NCBI GenBank assembly: GCA_903789615.1
Contig: CAIFEV010000006.1
Location: 52,108 to 116,107, forward strand
Direction: 5' to 3'
From: an uncultured Lachnospiraceae bacterium
GTDB lineage: Bacteria > Bacillota > Clostridia > Lachnospirales > Lachnospiraceae
DNA length: 64,000 nt
A program made the position numbers and the translations under genes. The notes under the pieces are model-generated. The model did not search any database, had not been told where the DNA came from, and saw only the letters and a list, made by a program, of their open reading frames with translations. Shown in pieces: positions 16,982 through 25,051 of this stretch (positions are counted from its first letter, which is position 1; every line of letters starts with the position of its first letter).

Positions 16982-18115
16982 TCAGGCGAGCTCCTTCGCG
17001 ATGCGGTCCATCCAGTCACGGATGTGAATTTTCTGCGGACACTGAACCTCGCACTGTCCGCAGTGGATGCAGTCCCCCGCACCGCCGTGACCGTTTCCAA
17101 CCTGGAAGCTGTATTTTCGTTTCGCCTGGATTTCATTGTCATAAATAAGCTTCAGGTTCATCGCCGAGAAAATATCCGGGATATTGATATGCTCCGGGCA
17201 GCCCCCGGTGCAGTAATGACAGCCCGTGCAGGGGATCTGCTCGATCGTCTCCAGAATGCCCTGTGCTTTCCGGATCACATTCCTTTCCTCTTCTGTCAGC
17301 GGCTTAAAGTCCTTCATATATGAAAGGTTATCTTCCATCTGCTGCATGTCCGACATGCCGGAGAGTACTGTGAGAATGCCCGGCAGCGACGCGACAAAGC
17401 GGATTGCCCAGGAAGCGTATGACGCATCCGGTTTGGCTGCGTGCAGCAACTCTTTCACCGGTTTCGGCGGATCCGCCAGCGTTCCGCCCTTGACCGGCTC
17501 CATCACAACGATCGGCTTGCCGTGTTTTCTGGCCGTCTCGTAACACAGCCGGCTCTGAACCGAAGGGCTTTCCCAGTCCGCGTAATTCAGCTGCAGCTGG
17601 ACGAATTCCACATCCGGATGTTCCGTCAGGATCCTGTCGAGCACTTCGGCCTTGTCATGGAAGGAAAATCCGTAGTGACGGATCTTCCCCTGTGCCTTCA
17701 AATCCCGCACAAAATCCCAGAGATGCCACTCGTCAAACTTCGGAAGACTGCGGCTGCTTATCGCGTGAAGCAGATAGAAGTCAATGTACTCCACCCCCTC
17801 GCGCTTAAGCGACTCTTCAAACTCCGCCCTCGCAGACGTTTCATCCTTTATCCCTTTCGCGTTGACATTCAGTTTTGACGTAATATAGTAGCTTTCCCGC
17901 GGATAGCGGCTCGTGAGCGCCGCTTTCGCCGCCTCTTCGCTCCCGTTGTACACGTAAGCGCTGTCAAAATATCTCCCGCCGGCTGCCAGAAACGCATCCA
18001 CCATCTGACAAGTCTTCGGAATGTCGATGGTGTCTTTTTCCACATCTGCCCTCGGCAGGCGCATCAGACCGAAGCCCAGCTTCGGCATAGATTTTACCAG
18101 TTCCTCTTCAATCAT
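16982..18115 (-). CDS. Aldo/keto reductase with C-terminal 4Fe-4S domain
   Basis: A 377-residue protein: an AKR TIM barrel (LGFGLMRLPR, FDSAYVYNGSEEA, with Asp/Tyr of the catalytic tetrad) then a C-terminal ferredoxin-like part with clusters CTGCHYCTGGCPEHINIP and CIHCGQCEVQCPQ. Such proteins reduce carbonyls with iron-sulfur-linked electron flow in anaerobes. The start at ATG 18115 is chosen over an upstream in-frame codon because AAAGGGG lies 7 nt before it and the AKR motif is then at the usual distance. First gene of the AKR-larC-lacI operon. Substrate unknown; a cyclitol-related carbonyl is possible from context only. Confidence 0.88.
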   Translation of the reverse strand: MIEEELVKSMPKLGFGLMRLPRADVEKDTIDIPKTCQMVDAFLAAGGRYFDSAYVYNGSEEAAKAALTSRYPRESYYITSKLNVNAKGIKDETSARAEFEESLKREGVEYIDFYLLHAISSRSLPKFDEWHLWDFVRDLKAQGKIRHYGFSFHDKAEVLDRILTEHPDVEFVQLQLNYADWESPSVQSRLCYETARKHGKPIVVMEPVKGGTLADPPKPVKELLHAAKPDASYASWAIRFVASLPGILTVLSGMSDMQQMEDNLSYMKDFKPLTEEERNVIRKAQGILETIEQIPCTGCHYCTGGCPEHINIPDIFSAMNLKLIYDNEIQAKRKYSFQVGNGHGGAGDCIHCGQCEVQCPQKIHIRDWMDRIAKELA

Positions 18116-18125
18116 GGCATCCCCT

Positions 18126-18155
18126 TTCCCGCAGTTTTCTGTCCGTTTCAGAAAA
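18126..18155 (-). promoter_or_regulatory. Leader hairpin before the AKR gene
   Basis: Complementary arms GTTTTCTG and CAGAAAAC lie in the 5' leader just ahead of the ribosome site. It lacks a T run and is not a recognised riboswitch. Confidence 0.3.
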
Positions 18156-18196
18156 CCGCCGCACACTCACGCCTGTAAAATGCTTTCCTGCCATGT

Positions 18197-18205
18197 ATTA
18201 TATCA
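18197..18205 (-). promoter_or_regulatory. Extended -10 promoter of AKR-larC-lacI operon
   Basis: Minus-strand TGATATAAT is a perfect extended -10; the -35 region 17 bp upstream is weak. It lies about 80 bp upstream of the AKR start. Confidence 0.5.
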
Positions 18206-18275
18206 GATTTCCCGCGCCGAATACATTCACACTCCGGCGCTTCTTACAATCCGGTAATCCGTCTTACGCCATCCC

Positions 18276-18848
18276 TTATCCGACGGCCATAAGCACCAGC
18301 CGGACGATAAGCTCCGCCGCGCCGCAGCCGATCATCACCTTTATCGGGCCGATCTTAAACCGTCGCAGGCACAGAAGTGCCGCGATGAAATATATCAGCT
18401 GCCGCACCTGAAAATTACCGACACCCGCCGCAATCCCTTCCGGAAAAAGCGCCGGTAACAGGATCATGAGGCCCGCCGCTAAGATCATCGACGTCACGGC
18501 CGGGCGCAGACAGGTGAGCACGCCCTTCATAACGCTCAGATTCCGGTAGCGCACATACAGCCAGGCGAGTACGGATACAAAAATACACGAAGGCAGGCAG
18601 ACACCGGCTGTCGCCATGATGGCCCCCGGGATGCCGGCGATCTGTGTCCCCACGAATGTCGCAGCATTCACGGCGATCGGCCCCGGCGTCATCTGTGAGA
18701 TCGTCACCAGATCCGTGAAATCCGAGATCGTCATCCAGTGGTATTTGTCAATCACCTGCTCCTGAATGAGCGGCATGGCCGCGTATCCGCCCCCGAACGA
18801 AAAGGCGCCGATGTGAAGGAAAGCCAGGAACAGTTCAAGATAAATCAC
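18276..18848 (-). CDS. Chromate transporter, short-chain subunit (second of pair)
   Basis: A 190-residue membrane protein with about six hydrophobic segments. It carries the CHR family motif FSFGGGYAAMPLIQ near residue 17 and the SQMTPGPIAVNAATFVG block near residue 50. Short-chain CHR proteins occur as adjacent pairs that function together as an anion (chromate) exporter, although physiological substrates in anaerobes are uncertain. The start is GTG at 18848, overlapping the stop of the preceding gene (GTGA) and following AGGAGG, so translation is coupled. Confidence 0.88.
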   Translation of the reverse strand: MIYLELFLAFLHIGAFSFGGGYAAMPLIQEQVIDKYHWMTISDFTDLVTISQMTPGPIAVNAATFVGTQIAGIPGAIMATAGVCLPSCIFVSVLAWLYVRYRNLSVMKGVLTCLRPAVTSMILAAGLMILLPALFPEGIAAGVGNFQVRQLIYFIAALLCLRRFKIGPIKVMIGCGAAELIVRLVLMAVG

Positions 18849-19444
18849 TTCGTGCCTCCTTTCTCCCCGCGGTTTCGAAAGATCGTGATCATCGCTCCGA
18901 TCCCGGCCGTGACCAGAATAATCCAGACCACATTCACGTTTAAAAAATAGTTGGCGATGAACGATGCAATCATGATCATGATGAGAATCGCGTCGCGCCC
19001 CTTCACGATGCCGGACGCCATGTCGAACACCACATCGATAATGACCGCCGACACACCGGCCTTCATTCCGTACAGCAGCGCCTGCACGGCGAAATTCTCC
19101 CTGAACGCCGTGTAGAAGAACGACACGATCGTCAGAATGACAAATGGCGGCAGAACCGCCCCGAGTACCGAAACGAGGATCCCCGGTATCCCGGCGATCT
19201 TGAATCCGACCACAATCGCGCCGTTGACCGCGATGGCGCCCGGCGCTGACTGGGCGATAGCGACCAGATCCAGCATTTCATCCTCATTGATCCAGTGAAG
19301 TTCGTCGACGAATTTTTTCTTGAGAAGCGAGACGATCACGTACCCGCCGCCGAATGTAAATGCGCTGAGATACAGCGTGGAAAAAAACAGCTTCCGGAGT
19401 CTCACCGGCAGACTCAGCTCCTGCTTATCACTTGTTTCCGACAT
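18845..19444 (-). CDS. Chromate transporter, short-chain subunit (first of pair)
   Basis: A 199-residue membrane protein with the CHR motifs FTFGGGYVIVSLLK and AQSAPGAIAVNGAIVVG. It is the partner of the following gene. ATG 19444 (MSETSDK...) has GGGAGGGAT upstream, whereas the open frame to 19501 would contain the promoter. It is divergent from a LysR regulator that probably controls the pair. Confidence 0.88.
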   Translation of the reverse strand: MSETSDKQELSLPVRLRKLFFSTLYLSAFTFGGGYVIVSLLKKKFVDELHWINEDEMLDLVAIAQSAPGAIAVNGAIVVGFKIAGIPGILVSVLGAVLPPFVILTIVSFFYTAFRENFAVQALLYGMKAGVSAVIIDVVFDMASGIVKGRDAILIMIMIASFIANYFLNVNVVWIILVTAGIGAMITIFRNRGEKGGTK

Positions 19445-19480
19445 ATCCCTCCCTCTTTTCTGCGTTTCTTCGGAATTAAG

Positions 19481-19508
19481 AATATACCAGACGCTGTTCA
19501 TATGTAAA
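19481..19508 (-). promoter_or_regulatory. Promoter of chromate transporter pair
   Basis: Minus-strand -35 TTTACA (19508-19503), 16-bp spacer, TG-extended -10 TATATT (19486-19481). The AT-rich stretch between this and the divergent lysR promoter is the probable LysR binding region. Confidence 0.55.
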
Positions 19509-19549
19509 ATACTATTGTATTATATATTCCATAATTTATATGTTATATA

Positions 19550-19578
19550 TTGTTCGTAAATGCTAATTATGGTATATT
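19550..19578 (+). promoter_or_regulatory. Promoter of lysR-type gene
   Basis: -35 TTGTTC (19550-19555), 17-bp spacer, -10 TATATT (19573-19578), about 25 bp upstream of the start codon. Confidence 0.65.
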
Positions 19579-19602
19579 GCATATAACAGGAGGAAGTCTG
19601 AT

Positions 19603-20493
19603 ATGACAATTCGCAATCTCAAAATATTTCTTCAGGTGACCGCCTGCCAAAACAGCGTTTCCGAAGCCGCCAGAAAGCTGTATATCTCCCAGCCGGCGGT
19701 GAGTGTAGCCATTCGCGAGCTTGAAGAGGAGTACGGCGTCAGACTTTTCGAGAGGCTGAACCGTCATCTGTATCTGACAGAGAAAGGGGAACAGTTCCTG
19801 CAGTACGCTTCCCGGATCTGCGCGCTTGTGGACGACGCAGCCTCGGCCATGCGCGAAGGCGCGGCGGGAAGCCTGCGCGTGGGTGCCAGCGTGAGCAGCG
19901 GTGCCTTTCTCATGCCCCGGCTCATCGGCCGCTTTTACAGCCTTTATCCGGATGCAAAGGTGCATGTCATTACGCAGGCCTCCCTGCACCTGGAAGACAA
20001 CCTGCTCACAAACGAACTGGATCTGGCGATCTGCGAGATTCCGGTTCACAATGCCGCGCTTCTCTCAAATACCATTCTCTCCGACCGGCTTGTCGCCTGC
20101 TGCTCGTCCTCCACCCGGCCGCAGTATCCGAAAGAGCTGACAGCCAGGACGCTTGCCGCCTGTCCGCTGCTGCTTCGCGAGAAGGGATCCGGCACCCGAA
20201 CGATCTTTGATGAAGCTCTCGCAGAAAAAAGCCTTTCCTGCACACCAGTCTGGGAATCCGGAAGCTGGGAGGCAATTCTTGCAGCCGCCAGAACAGGGCT
20301 TGGCATTGCCGTGCTCCCGCACATGGTGGCCGAAAACAGCCTTGCTGAAGGCAGCCTCACCGAGATCCCGATATCGGGACATCCCCTTCGTCAGGATTTT
20401 TCCCTGGTCTGGCATAAAGATAAAATCATAACCGATATGATGAAGAATTTCATGGAACTGGCAGCACCGCATAAAAGAATGGCCGGAGAGTAA
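19603..20493 (+). CDS. LysR family transcriptional regulator
   Basis: A 296-residue LysR regulator: N-terminal winged HTH (LKIFLQVTACQNSVSEAARK, then ISQPAVSVAIRELEEEYGVRLFER) and a type 2 periplasmic-binding effector domain from about residue 90 (LRVGASVSSGAFLMPRLIGRF). It is divergent from the chromate transporter pair, the standard arrangement for a regulator of the adjacent operon. AGGAGG precedes the ATG. Effector unknown. Confidence 0.92.
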   Translation: MTIRNLKIFLQVTACQNSVSEAARKLYISQPAVSVAIRELEEEYGVRLFERLNRHLYLTEKGEQFLQYASRICALVDDAASAMREGAAGSLRVGASVSSGAFLMPRLIGRFYSLYPDAKVHVITQASLHLEDNLLTNELDLAICEIPVHNAALLSNTILSDRLVACCSSSTRPQYPKELTARTLAACPLLLREKGSGTRTIFDEALAEKSLSCTPVWESGSWEAILAAARTGLGIAVLPHMVAENSLAEGSLTEIPISGHPLRQDFSLVWHKDKIITDMMKNFMELAAPHKRMAGE

Positions 20494-20513
20494 CTGTTGC
20501 CTGCTCTCCGGCC
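20481..20513 (-). terminator. Hairpin between convergent lysR and GNAT genes
   Basis: A perfect 10-bp stem GGCCGGAGAG / CTCTCCGGCC spans the lysR stop codon. The minus-strand side is followed by ATTCTTTTAT, a weak U tract, so it may terminate the GNAT transcript. Confidence 0.45.
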
Positions 20514-20528
20514 GTCATAGCTGTCTTC

Positions 20529-21020
20529 TTATTCTTCCGTTCCGTTTGCCCCGCCTGTCCCGAGCTTCTGCAGGGTATCCCCGGCGATCCGGTACACCGT
20601 CCAGTCGTCCATCGGCACGGCGCCCATCGATTTATAGAACTCAATACTCGGCTTGTTCCAGTCGAGGCACCACCACTCAAGCCGCCCGCAGCCGCGCTGT
20701 ACCGCGATGCGGGCAAGTTCGGTCAAAAGCGCCTTTCCATACCCTTTTCCGCGATACTCCGGTCTTACATACAAGTCCTCAAGATAGATTCCAGCGCGTC
20801 CCAGGAATGTCGAGAAGTTATGGAAGAATAAGGCGAATCCGACCTTCTCCCCGCCCTCGGCGGCAAAGATCACCTCCGCTTTTTTCAGGTCAAAAAGCCA
20901 GTGCTCCAGCGTCGGTATGTCCGCCACGACCTGGTCCAGCATCTTCTCATAATCGGCAAGCTCCCGGATAAACTGCAGAATTACCGGCGTATCCTCTCTC
21001 CTGGCAAATGTGAATTCCAT
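20529..21020 (-). CDS. GNAT acetyltransferase, diamine-acetyltransferase-like
   Basis: A 163-residue GNAT. The acetyl-CoA loop is RPEYRGKGYGKALL near residue 87, and the flanking YLEDLYV and CGRLEWWCLDWNKPSIEFYKSMGA sequences match the spermidine/thialysine N-acetyltransferase subgroup. ATG 21020 is chosen because GAGGAG lies 7 nt upstream, while the earlier in-frame ATG overlaps that site. It is divergent from another GNAT gene 57 bp away. Confidence 0.85.
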   Translation of the reverse strand: MEFTFARREDTPVILQFIRELADYEKMLDQVVADIPTLEHWLFDLKKAEVIFAAEGGEKVGFALFFHNFSTFLGRAGIYLEDLYVRPEYRGKGYGKALLTELARIAVQRGCGRLEWWCLDWNKPSIEFYKSMGAVPMDDWTVYRIAGDTLQKLGTGGANGTEE

Positions 21021-21077
21021 TTTCCATCTCCTCATGGCATACTGGTGTTACAAATCTATGATAAAGAAGGTTCTTTC

Positions 21078-21596
21078 ATGGCAGATTCCAATTCTCTCCG
21101 CGCCCTGGCAGCCGGTGATCTTCCTTTTGTCCTGAAAATCTGGAATGAAGTCGTCGACGAGGGCGGATCCTTTCCATTCATGGACCATTTTTCTGAAAAG
21201 CAGCTCGCGGATGAGCTGTCTAAGCCCGGCACTTACAATGCGGTATACACCGCCGCCGGGCAGATCCTCGGCTTTTATACCCTGCATCCGAATATCCCCG
21301 GCAGATGCAGCAGCGGTGCCAATGCCACCTATCTCGTGGACGCGGCACACCGCGGCAGGCACATCGGAGAGGCGCTCGTCCTTGACAGCATCCGGATGGC
21401 CGGAAAGCTTGGATACCGCTACATGCTTTTTAACGGCGTCGTCGACTCCAATATCCATGCACGGCACCTCTACGCGCGCTGCGGCTTTACGGAGATCGGT
21501 GTGATTCCGGAGGGATTTCAGGTACGGGACGGGAGTTACAAGGACATGCACATCCTGTATCTTTCTCTGACAGACGGCAAAAAGCCGGCGCCGTAA
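21078..21596 (+). CDS. GNAT family N-acetyltransferase
   Basis: A 172-residue GNAT with the fold order R-A-L-A-A-x-D-L at the start, LVDAAHRGRHIGEALVLDSI as the acetyl-CoA loop near residue 88, and NIHARHLYARCGFTEIG near residue 128. The last block resembles phosphinothricin/L-amino-acid acetyltransferases. Start ATG 21078 has an AAGAAGG ribosome site; the frame is open much farther upstream over the divergent gene, which is not credible coding. Substrate unknown. Confidence 0.82.
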   Translation: MADSNSLRALAAGDLPFVLKIWNEVVDEGGSFPFMDHFSEKQLADELSKPGTYNAVYTAAGQILGFYTLHPNIPGRCSSGANATYLVDAAHRGRHIGEALVLDSIRMAGKLGYRYMLFNGVVDSNIHARHLYARCGFTEIGVIPEGFQVRDGSYKDMHILYLSLTDGKKPAP

Positions 21597-21620
21597 GGGT
21601 TTTTGCCCCGGCGCCGGCCT
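21579..21620 (-). terminator. Terminator of codBA, overlapping GNAT 3' end
   Basis: A perfect 10-bp stem GCCGGCGCCG / CGGCGCCGGC (21584-21593, 21609-21618) is followed on the minus strand by a T5 run. Its left arm lies within the last codons of the convergent GNAT gene. Confidence 0.7.
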
Positions 21621-21638
21621 TCTCTCACCGTCCCCGCT

Positions 21639-22874
21639 TCAGACAAGCACTTCCGTTTCGGCCGGGCGTCCCTTGACGATTATCTTTCCGCCGCGCACCG
21701 AGTACAGAAGCGCACTGTCGTTGTTCAGCGCGTCGTAGTAGTCCGGCGCATCAAGCACGATCATGTTGGCGGGCTTGCCCTCCTGCACCCCGTAGTGATC
21801 GGTGATGTGAAGGGTCCTGGCGGCATTTTCCGTGACGAATTTATAGCCGCCGCAGATGTCCTCGTATCCCATCATGTGGCTGATGTTCAGTCCCTGATAG
21901 ACTACGTCCCGCATGTTGCCGTTGCCCATCGGATACCACGGGTCGAAGATGTCGTCGTTCCCGAAGGAAACATTCAGGCCGTTTTCGGTGAGCTCTTTGA
22001 TCCGCGTCACACCGCGGCGCATCGGATAGGTGTCCGCGCGGCCGCCCAGATGAATGTTTACGAGCGGATTGGACACGAAATTGATGCGGGAAAGCTTCAG
22101 CAGGCGCATCAGCTTCAGCACATAGGCGTTGTTGTAGGAGTGCATGGCTGTCGTGTGGCTGGCCGTCACCTTGTCATACATCCCCATCTCCAGCGCACGG
22201 CAGGCCAGCGTCTCCAGGCCGCGGGAGGCCTCATCGTCGATCTCGTCACAGTGTACATCGACCAGGCGGCCGTTGTCCGCCGCCAGCTTCATCGCGAAGT
22301 CCAGCGACTGGACGCTGTACTCCCGCGTGAACTCATAGTGCGGGATGGCGCCGACAACATCCGCGCCCATGGCTACCGCTTCCTTCATCAGTTCCTCACC
22401 GTTCGGGAACGACAGAATGCCGTCCTGCGGGAACGCGACGACCTGGATCTCCGCCAGATCCGAAAGCTCTTCCTTGATGTCCAGGATCGTCTTCATCGCC
22501 GTCAGAGCCGGATCCGTCACATCCACATGCGTGCGGATGAACTGACAGCCGTGCGCCGCGTACAGCTTCACGCAGCGGCGCACCCGCTCCCGGATGTCCT
22601 GCGCGTTCAGCTTGTCCTTGCGCTTCCCCCAGCACTCAATGCCCTCAAAAAGCGTCCCGGACATGTTCCAGCACGGGTCTCCTGCCGTCAGGCATGCGTC
22701 CAGATGCACATGACTCTCGACAAATGGCGGCAGTACCAGCTTCCCGCCAAGGTCAATGACTTCCTCGCCCGCTTCCGGCTTAAGCCCCGCGGCGATGGTT
22801 TTGAACTTCCCGTCCTGAATCCGAATGTCTTTCAGGCATTTGTCATTCTCGATACAGGCGTTTTGAAACAGCAT
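21639..22874 (-). CDS. codA: Cytosine deaminase-like amidohydrolase
   Basis: A 411-residue metal-dependent amidohydrolase of the cytosine deaminase group: SHVHLDACLTAG near residue 62 (first metal site), DVHCDEIDDEASRGLETLA, TASHTTAMHSY and FGNDDIFDPWYPMGNG (catalytic Asp region). It deaminates cytosine to uracil, or a related pyrimidine/creatinine-type substrate. ATG 22874 has GGGAGG 7 nt upstream and is preferred over an earlier in-frame ATG. It follows the permease gene by 36 bp, forming a codBA-like salvage operon. Confidence 0.88.
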   Translation of the reverse strand: MLFQNACIENDKCLKDIRIQDGKFKTIAAGLKPEAGEEVIDLGGKLVLPPFVESHVHLDACLTAGDPCWNMSGTLFEGIECWGKRKDKLNAQDIRERVRRCVKLYAAHGCQFIRTHVDVTDPALTAMKTILDIKEELSDLAEIQVVAFPQDGILSFPNGEELMKEAVAMGADVVGAIPHYEFTREYSVQSLDFAMKLAADNGRLVDVHCDEIDDEASRGLETLACRALEMGMYDKVTASHTTAMHSYNNAYVLKLMRLLKLSRINFVSNPLVNIHLGGRADTYPMRRGVTRIKELTENGLNVSFGNDDIFDPWYPMGNGNMRDVVYQGLNISHMMGYEDICGGYKFVTENAARTLHITDHYGVQEGKPANMIVLDAPDYYDALNNDSALLYSVRGGKIIVKGRPAETEVLV

Positions 22875-22910
22875 TTTCAGGCCTCCCTGTGCATTTCCTT
22901 TCACGTATTC

Positions 22911-24161
22911 TCAGCTTCTTTTGATTAATTTCGTGTAAACCGCGTAGATCACGCAGGCCGTGGCCATGGCGTTGATGCTGGAGATTCCGAAGCTCACGAA
23001 ATTCCCGACCAGCGCGCCGGCGATGACGCCCAGAATCGCTCCCCAGTTTACGTCATCCAGATAGACCTTTCCTTCCTTGTACCGATCGCGGTTCATGAAG
23101 AAATCCAGGATAATAATACCACCTACCGGCGGAAGTGTGGCATTCAGGAATGACAGCCAGGAGGTGAAATTGTTGTACAGCCAGAGGGCTGCAGCCGTCC
23201 CGATGACTCCGGCCACAATGACCATCGGTCTCTTGCGGACGCGGGTGATGTTGGAGAAGCCAAGCGCGCCGGTGTAAAGCGCATTGTCGTTGGTCGTCCA
23301 GATGTTGGCGCCCAGCACGATCAGAGCCGGGATCGTGAGTCCCTGCGCGATCATGACATAGAAGATATCGTCCTTTCCGGTGAACGCGCCGCCCACCGCG
23401 CCGAAGGCAAACATCAGCGTATTGCCGATGAAAAATGCGACAACCGTGGAAATGGCAGAGGATGCATTGCTCTTTGCAAAACGTGTGAAGTTGGGGGTCG
23501 CCGTACCGCCGCTGACAAAAGAGCCGATGACCAGACCGATTCCGGAGAAGACCGTCAGGCTTCCCGCATTTTTCGCGAAAATCGCCGCGATGCCGCCCCC
23601 CTGCGTGATAGAGAGTGTCATGGAATAGATGCCGAGGATGGCGATCAGCGGAACGGAGATGTAGGACACAATTTCCATTCCCTTGATTCCGAAATACGCG
23701 GAGGTCGTCATGCAGGCGCCCGCGATGAGAACCAGGACAAGCGCCGGAACGTGAAGCACTTCCGCCGCCGGAACCGCGAACATGGCGGCTCCCACACCGA
23801 ACCATCCGATCTGGGTCAGTCCGATCATAAGAGACGGAAGCCAGGAACCGCGGCGTCCGAACGAGCGCTGCGCGAGCAGGTCAAACGACATACCGGTCTT
23901 TGAGCCGATGTATCCGAGCGTGCCCGTGTAGACCGCCAGGATGATGCCGCCAAACAGAACCGACAGAACAAATCCGGTCAGATCCAGACCATTCCCCAGC
24001 TTGGCCCCGACCGACATGCTGGCCGAGAAAAAGGTGAATCCGAGCATGATGAAAAACATCGGAAGGAATCCTTTTCTGGCTTTTACCGGAACTTTTTCGA
24101 AAGTGTAGTCCTCGTCGAGCAGCTCCTCTTCCGACGGGACTTTCGAACTTTTTGCTGCCAT
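22911..24161 (-). CDS. codB: NCS1-family cytosine/purine permease
   Basis: A 416-residue protein with about twelve hydrophobic segments, beginning FLPMFFIMLGFTFFSASMSVGAKLG, and containing the NCS1 sequences GLTQIGWFGVGAAMFAVPA and ANIWTTNDNALYTGALGFSN. The pairing with the deaminase makes cytosine the likely substrate. Start ATG 24161 follows GGAGAAAGT; the seven codons upstream begin with TTG and include that ribosome site. The C-terminus ends in a positively charged tail. Confidence 0.9.
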   Translation of the reverse strand: MAAKSSKVPSEEELLDEDYTFEKVPVKARKGFLPMFFIMLGFTFFSASMSVGAKLGNGLDLTGFVLSVLFGGIILAVYTGTLGYIGSKTGMSFDLLAQRSFGRRGSWLPSLMIGLTQIGWFGVGAAMFAVPAAEVLHVPALVLVLIAGACMTTSAYFGIKGMEIVSYISVPLIAILGIYSMTLSITQGGGIAAIFAKNAGSLTVFSGIGLVIGSFVSGGTATPNFTRFAKSNASSAISTVVAFFIGNTLMFAFGAVGGAFTGKDDIFYVMIAQGLTIPALIVLGANIWTTNDNALYTGALGFSNITRVRKRPMVIVAGVIGTAAALWLYNNFTSWLSFLNATLPPVGGIIILDFFMNRDRYKEGKVYLDDVNWGAILGVIAGALVGNFVSFGISSINAMATACVIYAVYTKLIKRS

Positions 24162-24220
24162 ACTTTCTCCTCTCTTCTTCAAGGCGGCTTTTTGCCGCTT
24201 TTATAGCACACACTTGTGCC

Positions 24221-24249
24221 ATTCTACAGTTTTGTATTTCCGGATGCAA
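24221..24249 (-). promoter_or_regulatory. Promoter of codBA
   Basis: Minus-strand -35 TTGCAT (24249-24244), 17-bp spacer, -10 TAGAAT (24226-24221). The ~55-nt leader contains a small GCGGC...GCCGC hairpin without U tract. Confidence 0.7.
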
Positions 24250-24261
24250 TGACGGAATCAA

Positions 24262-24309
24262 ATAAAAAACGCCTTCCGGGTGTATTTTTTCACACACCCG
24301 GAAGACGTC
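24262..24309 (-). terminator. Terminator of ferritin gene
   Basis: A 15-bp minus-strand stem (ACGTCTTCCGGGTGT / ACACCCGGAAGGCGT, one G-T pair) ending in a T6 run, upstream of codBA. Confidence 0.85.
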
Positions 24310-24385
24310 ATTGTCTTCCCACTCCTGTATCGGCCCGGACACGGATATCCGGAATCCGGCTGTGAGGTTTTACAGGCGTCCCGGA

Positions 24386-24898
24386 TCAGAGCACCAGCGA
24401 CGGCGCCGCGTAGACACGTGCCAGGAGTTCCTGATTCAGAGCATACAGGCCCTTCGGATCGCTGCCGAACAGCTTGTACTTTTTGATCAGGTCGTCCGCA
24501 TTCTTCTCTTCCTCGCCCTGTTCCTTGACAAACCAGTCAAAGCACTGCATGGTGCGGAAATCGTCCACGTCCTTGGCAGCACGGTAGATGCGGTTGATGA
24601 GCGCCGTGACTTCCTGCTCGTGCGCAAGGCCCGCCTCCAGCGGATCCAGCGGTGTCTTATATTCCTTGTCCGGCTTCGGAACCGCATCAAACTTCACCTT
24701 GTCTCCGTTGTTGAGAAGATATGTCCGCATGAGCATGGCGTGATCCCGCTCCTCCTGAGCCTGGATGTCATACCAGTGGGCGAACCCGTCAAGGCCCTGG
24801 TCGTAGTAATAGTTGGCGAAGTCAAGATACAGATACGCGGAGTAAAACTCCTTCGTGACCTGCTCATTAATCAGTCTGCTTACTTTTTTATCAAGCAT
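24386..24898 (-). CDS. ftnA: Non-heme ferritin
   Basis: A 170-residue four-helix ferritin. Ferroxidase ligands are visible in NEQVTKEFYSAYLYLDFANYY and AQEERDHAMLM, and later QCFDWFVKEQGEEEKNADDL. It stores iron and detoxifies Fe(II)/peroxide. ATG 24898 has AGGAAG 8 nt upstream; a longer in-frame start at 24919 lacks a site. Single-gene unit with its own extended -10 promoter and terminator. Confidence 0.93.
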   Translation of the reverse strand: MLDKKVSRLINEQVTKEFYSAYLYLDFANYYYDQGLDGFAHWYDIQAQEERDHAMLMRTYLLNNGDKVKFDAVPKPDKEYKTPLDPLEAGLAHEQEVTALINRIYRAAKDVDDFRTMQCFDWFVKEQGEEEKNADDLIKKYKLFGSDPKGLYALNQELLARVYAAPSLVL

Positions 24899-24934
24899 GC
24901 TGTGCACTTCCTTTCTCAAAATTCTTTACTATTT

Positions 24935-24963
24935 ATTATAACACAAAGCATCTCCGCGCTTCA
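24935..24963 (-). promoter_or_regulatory. Promoter of ferritin gene
   Basis: Minus-strand TGTTATAAT is a perfect extended -10 (24943-24935); the -35 at 17-bp spacing (TGAAGC) is weak. Confidence 0.5.
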
Positions 24964-25051
24964 TTGAAATATTCACGGGTATTTTCATTTAGCATTTGAC
25001 ATTCGGGGCGGATGGGCAGAAACTGTTGAAAACAAAACAGGAGTGACCATC

